DNA from: Crocinitomicaceae bacterium | Lineage (GTDB): Bacteria > Bacteroidota > Bacteroidia > Flavobacteriales_D > Crocinitomicaceae | Direction: 5' to 3' | Length of the DNA: 64,000 bases | Assembly (NCBI GenBank): GCA_021325675.1 | Contig: JAJTCM010000010.1 | Location: forward strand, 1-64,000 | Shown: piece by piece, positions 1-9,853 of the stretch | Position numbering within the stretch: position 1 is the stretch's first letter | How the letters are laid out: every line of letters starts with the position of its first letter | The notes under the pieces: generated by a model | Told to the model about the DNA's origin: nothing | Seen by the model: the letters and a program-made list of their open reading frames with translations, nothing else | Database searches by the model: none | Program-made: the position numbers and the translations under genes

Positions 1-2784
1 CTGAACCGAGATCCCCCACTCCGGGATAATCTGCTCGTTGGAGCTTGCGATCGTCCTGTCGGAGAAAACGGAGTCCAGAAGCGTTCCTCCTTTTTGATCA
101 TAGCGGTAAACTACCCATTCGGCAGTATCCGTACCACGGTCGATGAAGTTTTGGCCAGGGTTGGCGATATCGGCATATAAAAACTGGCACTCGAAGTAAC
201 CGGAAACCAGGTTTAGCGGGTCAACCACCTTGATGTTGATCGGGCCTTTGCCTTCCTCGTAAACCGGTTTTTCCATGAAGCCGTTGTTGACAATGAAGTC
301 AATGCTGGCCTGTGTCAAGTCAACCGCGCGGTTACCGTTTCCTGTTCCGTCAATACGGGTTACCTCAGGAGAGGTTCCGTAACCTGCGTCGAATCTTGTT
401 CCGCCCAATTCAGGGATCGGGTTATGCGGAATAGCAGGTACAGCAGTTACAGCACCACCATCATGTCCGTTACGGGAAGAAACATAAGGTCTCTTCTGAC
501 CGTCAAGCAACGTAGGATCATTCGGATTGTATGTCTTATAGTTATTGTAACCATAAGCAATTGCAATATAGTAATACGTTTTGTGGTTTACCAATCGGCG
601 CTCACCTTGAGCAAACTGGTCTTCCGTAACACTGAAAGTATGTCTGATACCTTTATTCTCACCGTCCACTTTTTCAACCGGAATAGAGAAACCAAGGTCT
701 TCATCGAATTCAAAGTTAATCAACCTTGAAATGTTGTTTTTAATGTCGCACTGAGCAACCAAACGTGCTTTTGTACCATCGCTGATATCAGCAACAGAAG
801 CTTCATCGTTGATCATCTGGAAAATCTGGTAACCTTCGAACTTGTAAACTTTGTCGAAAATCGTACCATCTCCCGGATCGATAATGTTGATGCGGTCTTC
901 TTCTGCGTAAGCCTCATTGTAGTTATTTGACCCAAGCGGGTTATCCAGCATCAGGATCAGCTCATTATCCAATTCCTGGATAGTTAACTTCGGTGCAGAT
1001 GGCGGATCGAAGATTTTGAAGCAGTTGTCAAACAAAGCCTGTGCTTTGGTATCCGCTCTTTTCAAAGATCTTACGGAAGCATACAAGTCACCTTCATAGC
1101 TGCGGGCGTAAACGATACCAACGGTAATGTTGTTAACCGCTCCCGGCTTGAGTGTAAACGGACCTGCAGCCTGAACGAAACGACGGTCACCTGCCTGGTT
1201 GTTGTTTGTTTCCTCGGACCAGTCGAAGCCCGGGTCATCACCGGCTGTACCCCAATGCAGGGTATCTGAATCATCCGGGAAGCAATATCTTGTTGGTGTG
1301 TTAGTAGAACCTGCACTACCGGAGAAACCTGTACCACCGTAAACAATCTGGTTACCGAATCTCCATGAACCTGTCATGTAGTTGTAGTACTGAGCAGCAG
1401 TCTGCGGATCGGATTGGTTGTCCGGTGCACCTGCTCCTGTAAAGTAGGTAAATCCTTTCATACCGAAACGCTCATTATCCACGATGCCGTCACCGTAACC
1501 GATACCAAGACCGCTGTAAACGATACCTGTATCTGCCAAAGCCTCTGCAACAGTTGGGATCACCAATTGGATCTCACCGTTGATTGTATCGTAATGCGGA
1601 CCTACGTTGTCTCTTCCATCGGCATCCTGGTAAGGGCCTTCAAAGAAGTCGACCCCGATAGCAGGTGGATTTTCACCATAACCTGGCTTACCTGTCTGTC
1701 CGTCATCGAAGTTATCCCCGTTAAGGCAGTAGCCCAAACCACGTGTTACATCACAACCTACGTAGTCATCATTGTAACCCCCAAGGTCGGTATCAACCCA
1801 CTGGGCAAAATAAGTATCCTCCAAAGTCTGTGTACCACGGTTGATCATTTCATAGTTATAGAAAGTCATGCGGTTCACTTCATCATCAGTTGTAAAGGTA
1901 AATGCCTGGGCACGGATTTCCATCCCAATCGGGTCACCACTTGTTTCCGTGTGGATATTTCCTTTATCGTTGAAAACCCACCAGTGCGTTTCATCACCAA
2001 AGAGGGAAATCCTTCTGTCGGAACCACAGCTGATATCATCTCTTCCGAGGATATCATCATACCATGGGTGGTCACCTGCAGCAACGTCATAAACACCATT
2101 CTGGTCACGGTCATAGAAAGGGGCAAGATAAAAATCCTGTCCGAGTGACTTATCTCCGTGCGCAGGCCAGTTTTGCAGCCTGTTCAGCAATTCATCCGAT
2201 GGCGCTTCGATATCTTCGTCAGGCTCAGCACCAGGCAAAGTAGACTCAAACCAGATATTGAACTTAATGATTTCAGATTTGCGGATTGTAAAGAACTTGT
2301 CATAAGCAATACATTCGTTCGGGCCGATGTTCGCTTCCCCAAAGTCTCTTCTTACGTTGTCCCCCACAGGGTTCAGCGGGTTATAATCGCCAGATCCCTG
2401 GGTAACCGTAAGCGGGCCTGTCCAGAAGTCGATACCCTGACGGAAGGTTTGGGCAGCCAGCTTTAACTGACCGTTAACGTCTGTTCCCCCCATCCATAAA
2501 GCACCGGAATAAATAGCAGTCAAGCCGCTACCTTTCGGTACTTCGTAAGCAGCAACCCCGTTCGCCCTGTCAAGGAAGAGGATACCACCTGCTTCCAATA
2601 ACGCGTTTACGTCATTGAACTGCATATTGAGTTTAGCGTTGGCCGGTGCACAATTAGCCTTATTTACAACTGCGCCGGAATTTGTTCCTTTTTTCTCTTT
2701 CCCCTGGTTGTGGTTATAAGCCCACAACGTATTAGCAAATGCAGCAAATGCTAAAAGGAAGATCAGTTTTCTTGAGTTTTTCAT
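1..2784 (-). CDS. Large secreted protein, 3' end beyond the window; conserved Bacteroidota-type exported protein of unknown function
   Basis: Not in ORF track. Frame from ATG at 2784 (MKNSRKLIFLLAFAAFANTLWAYNHNQGKEKK...) reads open for 928 codons to base 1 (...IIPEWGISVQ). Signal peptide; 20 bp downstream of the TonB receptor at 2805..6605. Confidence 0.85.
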   Translation of the reverse strand, partial: MKNSRKLIFLLAFAAFANTLWAYNHNQGKEKKGTNSGAVVNKANCAPANAKLNMQFNDVNALLEAGGILFLDRANGVAAYEVPKGSGLTAIYSGALWMGGTDVNGQLKLAAQTFRQGIDFWTGPLTVTQGSGDYNPLNPVGDNVRRDFGEANIGPNECIAYDKFFTIRKSEIIKFNIWFESTLPGAEPDEDIEAPSDELLNRLQNWPAHGDKSLGQDFYLAPFYDRDQNGVYDVAAGDHPWYDDILGRDDISCGSDRRISLFGDETHWWVFNDKGNIHTETSGDPIGMEIRAQAFTFTTDDEVNRMTFYNYEMINRGTQTLEDTYFAQWVDTDLGGYNDDYVGCDVTRGLGYCLNGDNFDDGQTGKPGYGENPPAIGVDFFEGPYQDADGRDNVGPHYDTINGEIQLVIPTVAEALADTGIVYSGLGIGYGDGIVDNERFGMKGFTYFTGAGAPDNQSDPQTAAQYYNYMTGSWRFGNQIVYGGTGFSGSAGSTNTPTRYCFPDDSDTLHWGTAGDDPGFDWSEETNNNQAGDRRFVQAAGPFTLKPGAVNNITVGIVYARSYEGDLYASVRSLKRADTKAQALFDNCFKIFDPPSAPKLTIQELDNELILMLDNPLGSNNYNEAYAEEDRINIIDPGDGTIFDKVYKFEGYQIFQMINDEASVADISDGTKARLVAQCDIKNNISRLINFEFDEDLGFSIPVEKVDGENKGIRHTFSVTEDQFAQGERRLVNHKTYYYIAIAYGYNNYKTYNPNDPTLLDGQKRPYVSSRNGHDGGAVTAVPAIPHNPIPELGGTRFDAGYGTSPEVTRIDGTGNGNRAVDLTQASIDFIVNNGFMEKPVYEEGKGPINIKVVDPLNLVSGYFECQFLYADIANPGQNFIDRGTDTAEWVVYRYDQKGGTLLDSVFSDRTIASSNEQIIPEWGISVQ

Positions 2785-2804
2785 TTTGTTAAATCTATTA
2801 CAAA

Positions 2805-5800
2805 TTAGAAATCAAATTTCACACCTAATCTAATTGTTCTTGGCGCACTAATATTAAACGCATTCTGTACTTTCATAGCATAGTAATCCCTGAAAGACTG
2901 CTCATCGATTTGGTTTTGAATAGCAGACTGGAATTGAGCAGCAGCGAGGTAACCATCATCATCCCAGTTTCCTGTAGCGCGGTAAACGCCCAGTACATTC
3001 AATTGGTTGAAGAGGTTCGTTACACGGAGGTAAACATTCAGGAAAGCCATTTTTTTCTTGTCATCTTCCTTACCGAATTCGAGGTTAAACGTTCTGTCTA
3101 ACTGCAAATCCAACCTGTATTGCCAAGGAAGGCGGGAACCGTTTGTTGTTCCGCTCAAACCAGCTCCCAGCGGGCTCATGGATGCATCGTTGGTGATGGC
3201 ATTCTGACGGGAGTAAGGTGAACCTGAATAAATGTTTGTTACGATATTTAAACCTGTGTTTTCAAAAACAGCGAAGTCTTTGATCATCGGACCGTTGTAG
3301 TCTTCGTCTTCACCGTAACGGTAGTCAGCAGTAATCGCGAAAGCGTGGCGCTGATCGTAATCGTAAGGGAAGATTGTTCTCAGGTTTGGCTGACCGGCGC
3401 TGATCAGGCTGAGCGCTGAAGCGGCATCGGAACCTGTACCTTCAGCAAACTGCAGGGTATAAGCTGCTGTCATACGGAAGTTACCTGTTCTACGTAAATC
3501 GTAGGAGATCGTCATACCTTTTACAGTACCGAAGTCACGGTTACCGAAAGTTTTGTAAGAGTTCGGGTAAGCTTCGAAAACGTTGATCAACTGTACGTTG
3601 TTTCTTTGCTCACGGTAGAAAGCAGAGATTTTAATGGAAGACGTTTTAGACAATACCTGCTGGAAACCTAATTCGTAATCGATTGTTGTTTCAGGCTTCA
3701 AATCAGGGTTGTTGATGATATCACTTCTGTTTTGGATAAACTGGTAGTCAACCGGGTCAAAACGGAAACCGGAAGTCGGACGTTTTGTCAGGATATCGTA
3801 GTGAGCGAAGAAAGATGCTTCATCCGAAATCGGGAAGGAGAAAGCAACCCTTGGCATAAAGTTGTATTGTGGCTTGTAGTCTGTGAAAGCATCGGAAGTC
3901 ACTTTAGTCAGTGAAGGATCATGCAGCCATGGAGCGATACCACCGGCACCTCTCAATACACGTGCATCTTCTACTTCAACACCTTCAGCGTTATACCAGA
4001 TATCACCTGAACGGAAACCGTTGATTGCAGTCGGGTTGTCAACGTCGTTTACATAAACTACGTAGTCGTCACCGATCACTTCAGGAATGTTAACCCATGA
4101 GTAAGTTCCCGGTTCGTCATTCTTTCTTGTGCGTGCCTCAGCTGCCGTTAAAGCAGTGTAAACAAGGTATTTGTCTTTCAATACCGGCTGGTTGGCGTCA
4201 AATACATCCAAACGTACACCTACGTTGAATACGATGTCGTTGAATGCGAATTTATCCATCAGGTAACCTGAAATGTAGATCGGCTGGAATGCACCGATGA
4301 ACCTGCGGTAGTTATTGTTTTCGTCAAAATCTGTAAAGTAATTGTCGATATCGGTTTTTCCTTTTACTTTTTTACCTGTGTGGTCGTAACCGTAGTAAGA
4401 AATGTAAGAGTTACCGCTGTTAAGCAATTCGTCCGGGGAGAACATATCCAACTGCATAATGTTCGGATCGTAGCTGTCAACATCGAGGAAATCGTTACCT
4501 GCAGGATCAAGCCCTAACTTGAGACGGAGATTGTAATCGAAGAAAGACTGGTTGTCAACGATTTGTTCGTCGCCAACAAATTTACCCCCCTGTCCTCCGT
4601 ACTCACCTGTACCGGATGTGTGGGCATAACCTGTATTCAGACGCTCATAGTCACGGTACTGACGCGTACCAGCGTAGAACATTCTGTAATCAGATCTGTC
4701 AAGCTCAGGCATGTGGAAGTTTGCCAGCTGACGGGCAATTGTCCAGATGCTGATCGGACCGTTTACACCTGAACCCCATGAGCGGTCAGTTCTTTTCTCA
4801 AACTCGAAACCGAGTGAAAGAGAGTGGTCACCGATGTTTACGGAACCTGAACCTGTTACACGGAACTGATCGTTTTCAGATTTACCGAAACCATTGTATG
4901 GTGTACCAATGTTAGACCATAAAGTATAAATTGAAGCCGGAACGTCACCGTTTCTCAAACCTCCGCCTAGCTGAACCTGGAATAAGTCTTCGTAGTGACC
5001 GATCGGGTTGCCTGCGTAAATAGAGAAATACTGTGAAGTAATGGCTGCAAGTGCAGAGTTTGTTTCAGAAGGAGTAAAAGACACTTCAACATCGTTGTAG
5101 TCATTTTGCTCGTAGAAATCAGGAACACCGTCACCGTTGGAATCTACCGGCTGGTAAGTTCTTTCCCGGCGGGTTTCGAATGTACCAACGTGACCGTAGT
5201 TAAAGATATTGAACTGGTGCTTGTCATCAAAAGATGCAGCTTTGGATTTGGAGTAATCCACCATTAAAGAGTAGAACGCACTTTTGATTTTAGAGCTTGA
5301 CCCTTCCTGGTTATTATTGAAACGCTGTGTCAAACGACCGTAAACCCGGTAGTCAAGTGCAGTTGTTGTTCCAAAGTTCGTAAAGTTCAGCAGGGAACCT
5401 GAGTAAGAATAAGCGCTTCCTCTATCGTAGTTGATAGACCCACCAAAAGTAAGGTTAACGGATGGCCCTGTATTTACATCAATTTTACCTGATCCGGAAA
5501 CAACCGTATTTCTTGCGTTCATTCTCCAGTCTACTTTTTCAAAGTCATCAGCGCGAAGGAAGTTGGCATTGTGGAAAGTACCCCCACCGGTTGCAGCCGG
5601 ACGGATCGGATTTTCGAGCAATTCATCGCGAACTTCTTTTTTAACACGCCAGTTACCACCATACAGCGGACGTCCGTCCAACTGGTCTGTAATGTTACCT
5701 GAAATCAGGAAGCCCAGTCTTGGCTTGATTTTTCTGCCCGTGGAATCTTTCTGCATCCAAAGCGGACCGGAAAGCATTCCCTCAAATAAGTTATAACCGT

Positions 5801-6605
5801 ATTTATCCAAACCGAACACTTTACCGTCGTAGCCGTTTTCATCTTTTCCTTTGAAGTAGAAACCTGATGAAACCACCTCGGCGCTACCGAAGAATTTCGC
5901 GGACGGCCCTCTCGTTGTAACCGAGATAATACCACCGGTTGCATCCCCGTAGTTTGCAGGCAAACCACCTGTAATTACGGAAACTTCTTCGATTGCCGAT
6001 TTCGGAAGGTTGGATGAACCACGCACCTTAATACCATCAATGTAGAAATAAGTACCATCTGAACGGGAACCACGAACGCTGATCTCGCCTGTACCTTCCT
6101 GGGCGTTTACACCACCCACTGTACTTGCTACACCGGCTGCGGAACGAACAGGTAAACGGGAGATATCCTCACGTGTAATGGTTGCACCGGAAGCACCACC
6201 ATCCCTGTCGATGAGCGGAACCTTATAGGCAACAATCCTAACCTCTTCCACTTCTTTAACAGATGCTGCCTTTACTAAGGGCACATTATCCATAAAGGTG
6301 ATTTTGTCGGCAGAAACAACCACACCGGTTGTCAAACTTGCCTGGTATCCTTCCCCTTCATTCCTAACTTCCAGGTCATATTCACCAGGGGTCAGGGAGT
6401 TGATCTGGAACTTACCGTCAAAGTCAGTGTTTGCACCTGCTTTGATAGCACCAGCCTGCTTTAAAAGCACTTTACATCCAAAGATGGGTTCATTGGATGT
6501 ACCGTCTACTACAGAGCCTTTTATGGTTCCTAAACCCGACTGGGAAAAACCATAAACAGCTGTCAGTAAGACGCTTAAAACTAATAAGTTGAGTTTTCTT
6601 AACAT
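2805..6605 (-). CDS. TonB-dependent receptor with N-terminal carboxypeptidase-regulatory-like domain
   Basis: Signal peptide, GTIKGSVVDGTSNEPIFGCKVLLKQAG (CarboxypepD_reg-like), plug region GGVNAQEGTGEISVRGSRSDGTYFYIDGIKVRG, C-terminal aromatic beta strand (RTIRLGVKFDF). Confidence 0.93.
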   Translation of the reverse strand: MLRKLNLLVLSVLLTAVYGFSQSGLGTIKGSVVDGTSNEPIFGCKVLLKQAGAIKAGANTDFDGKFQINSLTPGEYDLEVRNEGEGYQASLTTGVVVSADKITFMDNVPLVKAASVKEVEEVRIVAYKVPLIDRDGGASGATITREDISRLPVRSAAGVASTVGGVNAQEGTGEISVRGSRSDGTYFYIDGIKVRGSSNLPKSAIEEVSVITGGLPANYGDATGGIISVTTRGPSAKFFGSAEVVSSGFYFKGKDENGYDGKVFGLDKYGYNLFEGMLSGPLWMQKDSTGRKIKPRLGFLISGNITDQLDGRPLYGGNWRVKKEVRDELLENPIRPAATGGGTFHNANFLRADDFEKVDWRMNARNTVVSGSGKIDVNTGPSVNLTFGGSINYDRGSAYSYSGSLLNFTNFGTTTALDYRVYGRLTQRFNNNQEGSSSKIKSAFYSLMVDYSKSKAASFDDKHQFNIFNYGHVGTFETRRERTYQPVDSNGDGVPDFYEQNDYNDVEVSFTPSETNSALAAITSQYFSIYAGNPIGHYEDLFQVQLGGGLRNGDVPASIYTLWSNIGTPYNGFGKSENDQFRVTGSGSVNIGDHSLSLGFEFEKRTDRSWGSGVNGPISIWTIARQLANFHMPELDRSDYRMFYAGTRQYRDYERLNTGYAHTSGTGEYGGQGGKFVGDEQIVDNQSFFDYNLRLKLGLDPAGNDFLDVDSYDPNIMQLDMFSPDELLNSGNSYISYYGYDHTGKKVKGKTDIDNYFTDFDENNNYRRFIGAFQPIYISGYLMDKFAFNDIVFNVGVRLDVFDANQPVLKDKYLVYTALTAAEARTRKNDEPGTYSWVNIPEVIGDDYVVYVNDVDNPTAINGFRSGDIWYNAEGVEVEDARVLRGAGGIAPWLHDPSLTKVTSDAFTDYKPQYNFMPRVAFSFPISDEASFFAHYDILTKRPTSGFRFDPVDYQFIQNRSDIINNPDLKPETTIDYELGFQQVLSKTSSIKISAFYREQRNNVQLINVFEAYPNSYKTFGNRDFGTVKGMTISYDLRRTGNFRMTAAYTLQFAEGTGSDAASALSLISAGQPNLRTIFPYDYDQRHAFAITADYRYGEDEDYNGPMIKDFAVFENTGLNIVTNIYSGSPYSRQNAITNDASMSPLGAGLSGTTNGSRLPWQYRLDLQLDRTFNLEFGKEDDKKKMAFLNVYLRVTNLFNQLNVLGVYRATGNWDDDGYLAAAQFQSAIQNQIDEQSFRDYYAMKVQNAFNISAPRTIRLGVKFDF

Positions 6606-6805
6606 AAGTACAGTTTAATAATTATACTTTTTTCCTTAAATAAGCCCGTAAATATAGATAAATCATTTGTAATAAAATTAAATTGTTAATTTTTTTTAAA
6701 AAAATGTACCACTATTCACATTTAACAAAATTAGTAAGTCTGGAATGAATATATTGCGCGATTTTTCCGCAATTTGAGTTTAAAGTATACAGGTCTAAAT
6801 AAAAA

Positions 6806-6827
6806 ATCCCCCGAAAAAACGGGGGAT
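6806..6827 (-). terminator. Intrinsic terminator of 6855..7823
   Basis: ATCCCCCG-AAAAAA-CGGGGGAT perfect stem; U-run on the minus strand (TTTTTTATTT). Confidence 0.85.
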
Positions 6828-6854
6828 GAACCAAAAAACTAAACTATTTTACTC

Positions 6855-7823
6855 TTAGAACCCTATTCCGAATGCCATCATGATGTAACCGTTGTTAAGC
6901 AGCTTGCTCATTTTCTCGGCTTTGATCGGCGATTCGATGCCCGGTTTTTTCCCTAGCTCCATACGAACATAAAGTCCCGGCTTTCCTCTCAGCACATCAG
7001 CCGAAATACGGAAACCCATGTTTTTCTTGCTTATCTTTTCAATGGTATATGTATCGATTGTCCCGGCGGGGTTCTTCACGTAAGCCTCTTTACCGGTTTT
7101 GATTACCGGGGCAAAGAGAAACTCGATGTTTACGTTGCTCATACTTCTTACCCGGCGGGTTTTTGAGCCGGTAGTTACGGAAGAAAACCTTCCTTTGAAA
7201 TACGTGTATTCCCCTGCATGAAGCCCGACACCAAGAACGATATTGTCCTGGCCGGTATAAGCGCCGCTGATGAAACCCGGATCAACGCCGTTCATGTCCC
7301 TCAGCTCCATAATCCGCGTAGAATCGGTATTATTCTGTCCGTAGATCCTTGAATTCAGGTTAAAGGAAGCTGTAAAGCCTTGTGTGTTGCGTGTTTTAAC
7401 CGTGTAATTGGTTGAATATTCGTAACCACCGCCTGATCCCAATTCGATCTTGTGGTCCTTTTCAGACTCGTTGTCCCTGAAATGAAACACTCCGCGCAGC
7501 TCGACATTCTTGTAGGAAGGCAATTTATCGAACAAGGCTTCATCGTATTTAATCAAACCTCCCGACTTCATCTGGTTAGCCAGGTCGAGCTCCAGGTTTC
7601 CGGAAAACGTGGCAATTTTACCCAAAGTAAAACGTCCGGCAACGCCATACAGGATCCCGCCTGAGTTTTTGGACTGGATGTCAATCCCGGCAAAAACACC
7701 TACGTTCCAGATATTCTTGTACGGATCGTTATAATCCGTTTGAATGGTTACCTGCTCCTGCGCCTGGGCGGCAATTCCAAGGCCGAAGAAAAAAACGAAT
7801 AAACTGAGGGATTTCTTGTTCAT
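6855..7823 (-). CDS. Exported hypothetical protein (outer-membrane/beta-barrel-like)
   Basis: ORF track starts at 7973, but MNKKSLSLFVFFFGLGIAAQAQ at 7823 is a clean signal peptide and the promoter-like sequence (7844-7892) lies upstream of it. Confidence 0.75.
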   Translation of the reverse strand: MNKKSLSLFVFFFGLGIAAQAQEQVTIQTDYNDPYKNIWNVGVFAGIDIQSKNSGGILYGVAGRFTLGKIATFSGNLELDLANQMKSGGLIKYDEALFDKLPSYKNVELRGVFHFRDNESEKDHKIELGSGGGYEYSTNYTVKTRNTQGFTASFNLNSRIYGQNNTDSTRIMELRDMNGVDPGFISGAYTGQDNIVLGVGLHAGEYTYFKGRFSSVTTGSKTRRVRSMSNVNIEFLFAPVIKTGKEAYVKNPAGTIDTYTIEKISKKNMGFRISADVLRGKPGLYVRMELGKKPGIESPIKAEKMSKLLNNGYIMMAFGIGF

Positions 7824-7869
7824 AGCTCTGAGTGTATATGCTGCAAAGATCTGAACGAGCAGGCAACGG

Positions 7870-7892
7870 GGCAATAATGCAAATGCCTTATT
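7870..7892 (-). promoter_or_regulatory. Operator-like 23-mer (copy A) overlapping the -33 region; -7 box at 7844-7851
   Basis: GGCAATAATGCAAATGCCTTATT; 19/23 identical to 34649-34671. TTGC of TATTGCC is 23 nt upstream of GATCTTTG (7/8 of TAnnTTTG). Confidence 0.5.
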
Positions 7893-7975
7893 CGGAATGT
7901 TAAATTGATAGTGAGCTTCCGTTACAAACTTCACTTTGCGCTTTTGCTTAAACATAGCGCCTTTGTGATACAAAA

Positions 7976-8004
7976 AAAGGCCCCCCGAAATACGGGAAGC
8001 CTTT
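7976..8004 (-). terminator. Intrinsic terminator of the ribosomal operon after tsf
   Basis: Minus strand AAAGGCTTCCCG-TATTT-CGGGGGGCCTTT followed by TTTT. Confidence 0.85.
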
Positions 8005-8028
8005 AAAATATTGAGTTTCGAATTTTGA

Positions 8029-8859
8029 TTATCCTAAAGAGAATCTTTCGAAAGCTGTAACCGTTAAGTTTTTCTCAGCAGAAGCCAGGAATTGCTCTAC
8101 AGTCAATTTGTTATCCCTAACAAACGGCTGGCTCAGCAATGTGTTTTCCTGGAAGAATTTGTTCAGTCTTCCCTGGGAGATTTTCTCAGCCATATCAGCC
8201 GGTTTACCTTCCTGGATTGCAAGCTCTTTACCGATCTCAAGCTCACGCTCGATTGTTCTTTCGTCAACGCCTTCTTTGTTGAGGGCGATCGGGTTCATTG
8301 CAGCAATCTGCATAGCAACCTGCTTACCTGCATCGTCAGCAGCTTCTGAATTGGAGTTCAGGGCTACGAGGGTAGCTAAACGGTTGCCCGGGTGGTTGTA
8401 AGCAGCTACTTTAGGAGCAGACAATTTTGCATAAGCAGACAAATCGATTTTTTCACCGATAACACCTACCTGCTCTGTGATTTTTTCTTCAACAGACAAT
8501 TTTTCGTCAAAAGGAAGGCTTTTCAGCTCTTCGATAGACGAAGGCATGTTTGCGATAGCGATATCCATAATGGATTGTACGAAGTTGCGGTAGTTTTCGT
8601 TTTTAGCAACGAAATCTGTTTCGCAGTTCAGTGTCATGATCACCCCTTCGGAACCGTCTTCGGTCGTCTGGGCAAAAATAACCCCTTCTTTTGCTTCGTT
8701 ATCACCTCTTTTCGCAGCTACTTTTTGTCCTTTTTTACGCAGGATGTCGATTGCCGCTTCGAAATCACCGTTTGATTCAACGAGCGCGTTCTTGCAGTCC
8801 ATCATTCCCGCCCCTGTTTGCTGGCGTAATTTATTTACGTCTGAAGCTGTAATTGCCAT
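8029..8859 (-). CDS. tsf: Elongation factor Ts
   Basis: MAITASDVNKLRQQTGAGMMDCKNAL...NCETDFVAKNENY; next to rpsB. Confidence 0.99.
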   Translation of the reverse strand: MAITASDVNKLRQQTGAGMMDCKNALVESNGDFEAAIDILRKKGQKVAAKRGDNEAKEGVIFAQTTEDGSEGVIMTLNCETDFVAKNENYRNFVQSIMDIAIANMPSSIEELKSLPFDEKLSVEEKITEQVGVIGEKIDLSAYAKLSAPKVAAYNHPGNRLATLVALNSNSEAADDAGKQVAMQIAAMNPIALNKEGVDERTIERELEIGKELAIQEGKPADMAEKISQGRLNKFFQENTLLSQPFVRDNKLTVEQFLASAEKNLTVTAFERFSLG

Positions 8860-8880
8860 TTTTATAAAAATTTATGAGAC

Positions 8881-8945
8881 AATCGACTTAAGACTTGAAG
8901 ACATAAGACTTATCCGGCCTTATGTCTTCTGTCTAATATCTTTAG
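8881..8945. repeat. Intergenic word-repeat with dyad in the rpsB-tsf spacer
   Basis: GAAGACATAAG (8897-8907) and CTTATGTCTTC (8919-8929) are perfect 11-bp arms within AAGACTT/AAGACAT words. Confidence 0.75.
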
Positions 8946-8956
8946 TCTTGTTGTTA

Positions 8957-9721
8957 TTAATCGTTTGTTTGTTCTTCGCTTACTACTTTTTCAGCAGCAA
9001 CTTCTTCTTTGTCAGCAGCTTTGTCTTTGCTGTTTTTTCTTTCGTCGAGACCAACTTTGATAGCGCCGCAAATCTGGTCCAAAAGGATCGCAATTGATTT
9101 TGTAGCATCATCGTTCGCCGGGATCGGGAAATCAACCAAACGCGGGTTGGTGTTTGTATCAACGATAGCGAAAATTGGAATGTTCAATCTTTTTGCTTCG
9201 TGCAATGCGATGTTTTCTTTCAAGATGTCAACGAGGAAAATTGCAGAAGGCTGACGGGTCATATCAACGATCGAACCGAAGTTTTTCTCTAATTTCTCTC
9301 TCTGACGGGTTTTGAACAGACGCTCTCTTTTAGAAAGTGTTTCCCATGTTCCATCTGTCTTCATCTTATCGATAGAAGCCATTTTACGAATCGATTTACG
9401 AGTCGTCTGGAAGTTTGTCAACATACCACCGGTCCAACGTTCAGTAACGAAGGGCATGTTTACAGCTTTTACCCTGTCTGCAACAATCTCTTTCGCTTGT
9501 TTCTTAGTAGCAACAAACAAAACTTTTTTACCTGATTTTGCAATTTGGGTCATCGCTGCACACGCCTGGTCCAGGTGAGCAATTGTCTTATTAAGGTCAA
9601 TAACGTGGATACCTTTTTGCTCACCGAAGATGTACGGTGCCATGGCAGGGTTCCACTTTCTTTTTTGGTGTCCGAAATGAACACCTGCGTCTAATAATTC
9701 TTGAAAAGTTAATTTTGACAT
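8957..9721 (-). CDS. rpsB: 30S ribosomal protein S2
   Basis: MSKLTFQELLDAGVHFGHQKRKWNPAMAPYIFGE. Confidence 0.99.
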   Translation of the reverse strand: MSKLTFQELLDAGVHFGHQKRKWNPAMAPYIFGEQKGIHVIDLNKTIAHLDQACAAMTQIAKSGKKVLFVATKKQAKEIVADRVKAVNMPFVTERWTGGMLTNFQTTRKSIRKMASIDKMKTDGTWETLSKRERLFKTRQREKLEKNFGSIVDMTRQPSAIFLVDILKENIALHEAKRLNIPIFAIVDTNTNPRLVDFPIPANDDATKSIAILLDQICGAIKVGLDERKNSKDKAADKEEVAAEKVVSEEQTND

Positions 9722-9769
9722 TTTTTTAATTTTTTAAAGTTGTTTACGTTCCTTTAGTAATCAGCAGAA

Positions 9770-9801
9770 CGAGGGACCAGTCAGCAGACCGGCAGTGCTC
9801 G
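9770..9801 (-). promoter_or_regulatory. Candidate structured leader hairpin upstream of rpsB
   Basis: Minus strand CGAG-CACTG-CCGGTC-TGCT-GACTGG-TCC-CTCG: nested 4-bp and 6-bp stems in the 132-nt rpsI-rpsB spacer. Confidence 0.45.
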
Positions 9802-9853
9802 CAGCTTGGATACTAAACCTGTCAAATCCGGAATAAAACCCGGAGTAAAATTC

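Noticed and set aside
1414-2148. 244-aa plus-strand ORF
   Set aside because: Antisense to the unlisted 1..2784 minus-strand gene.
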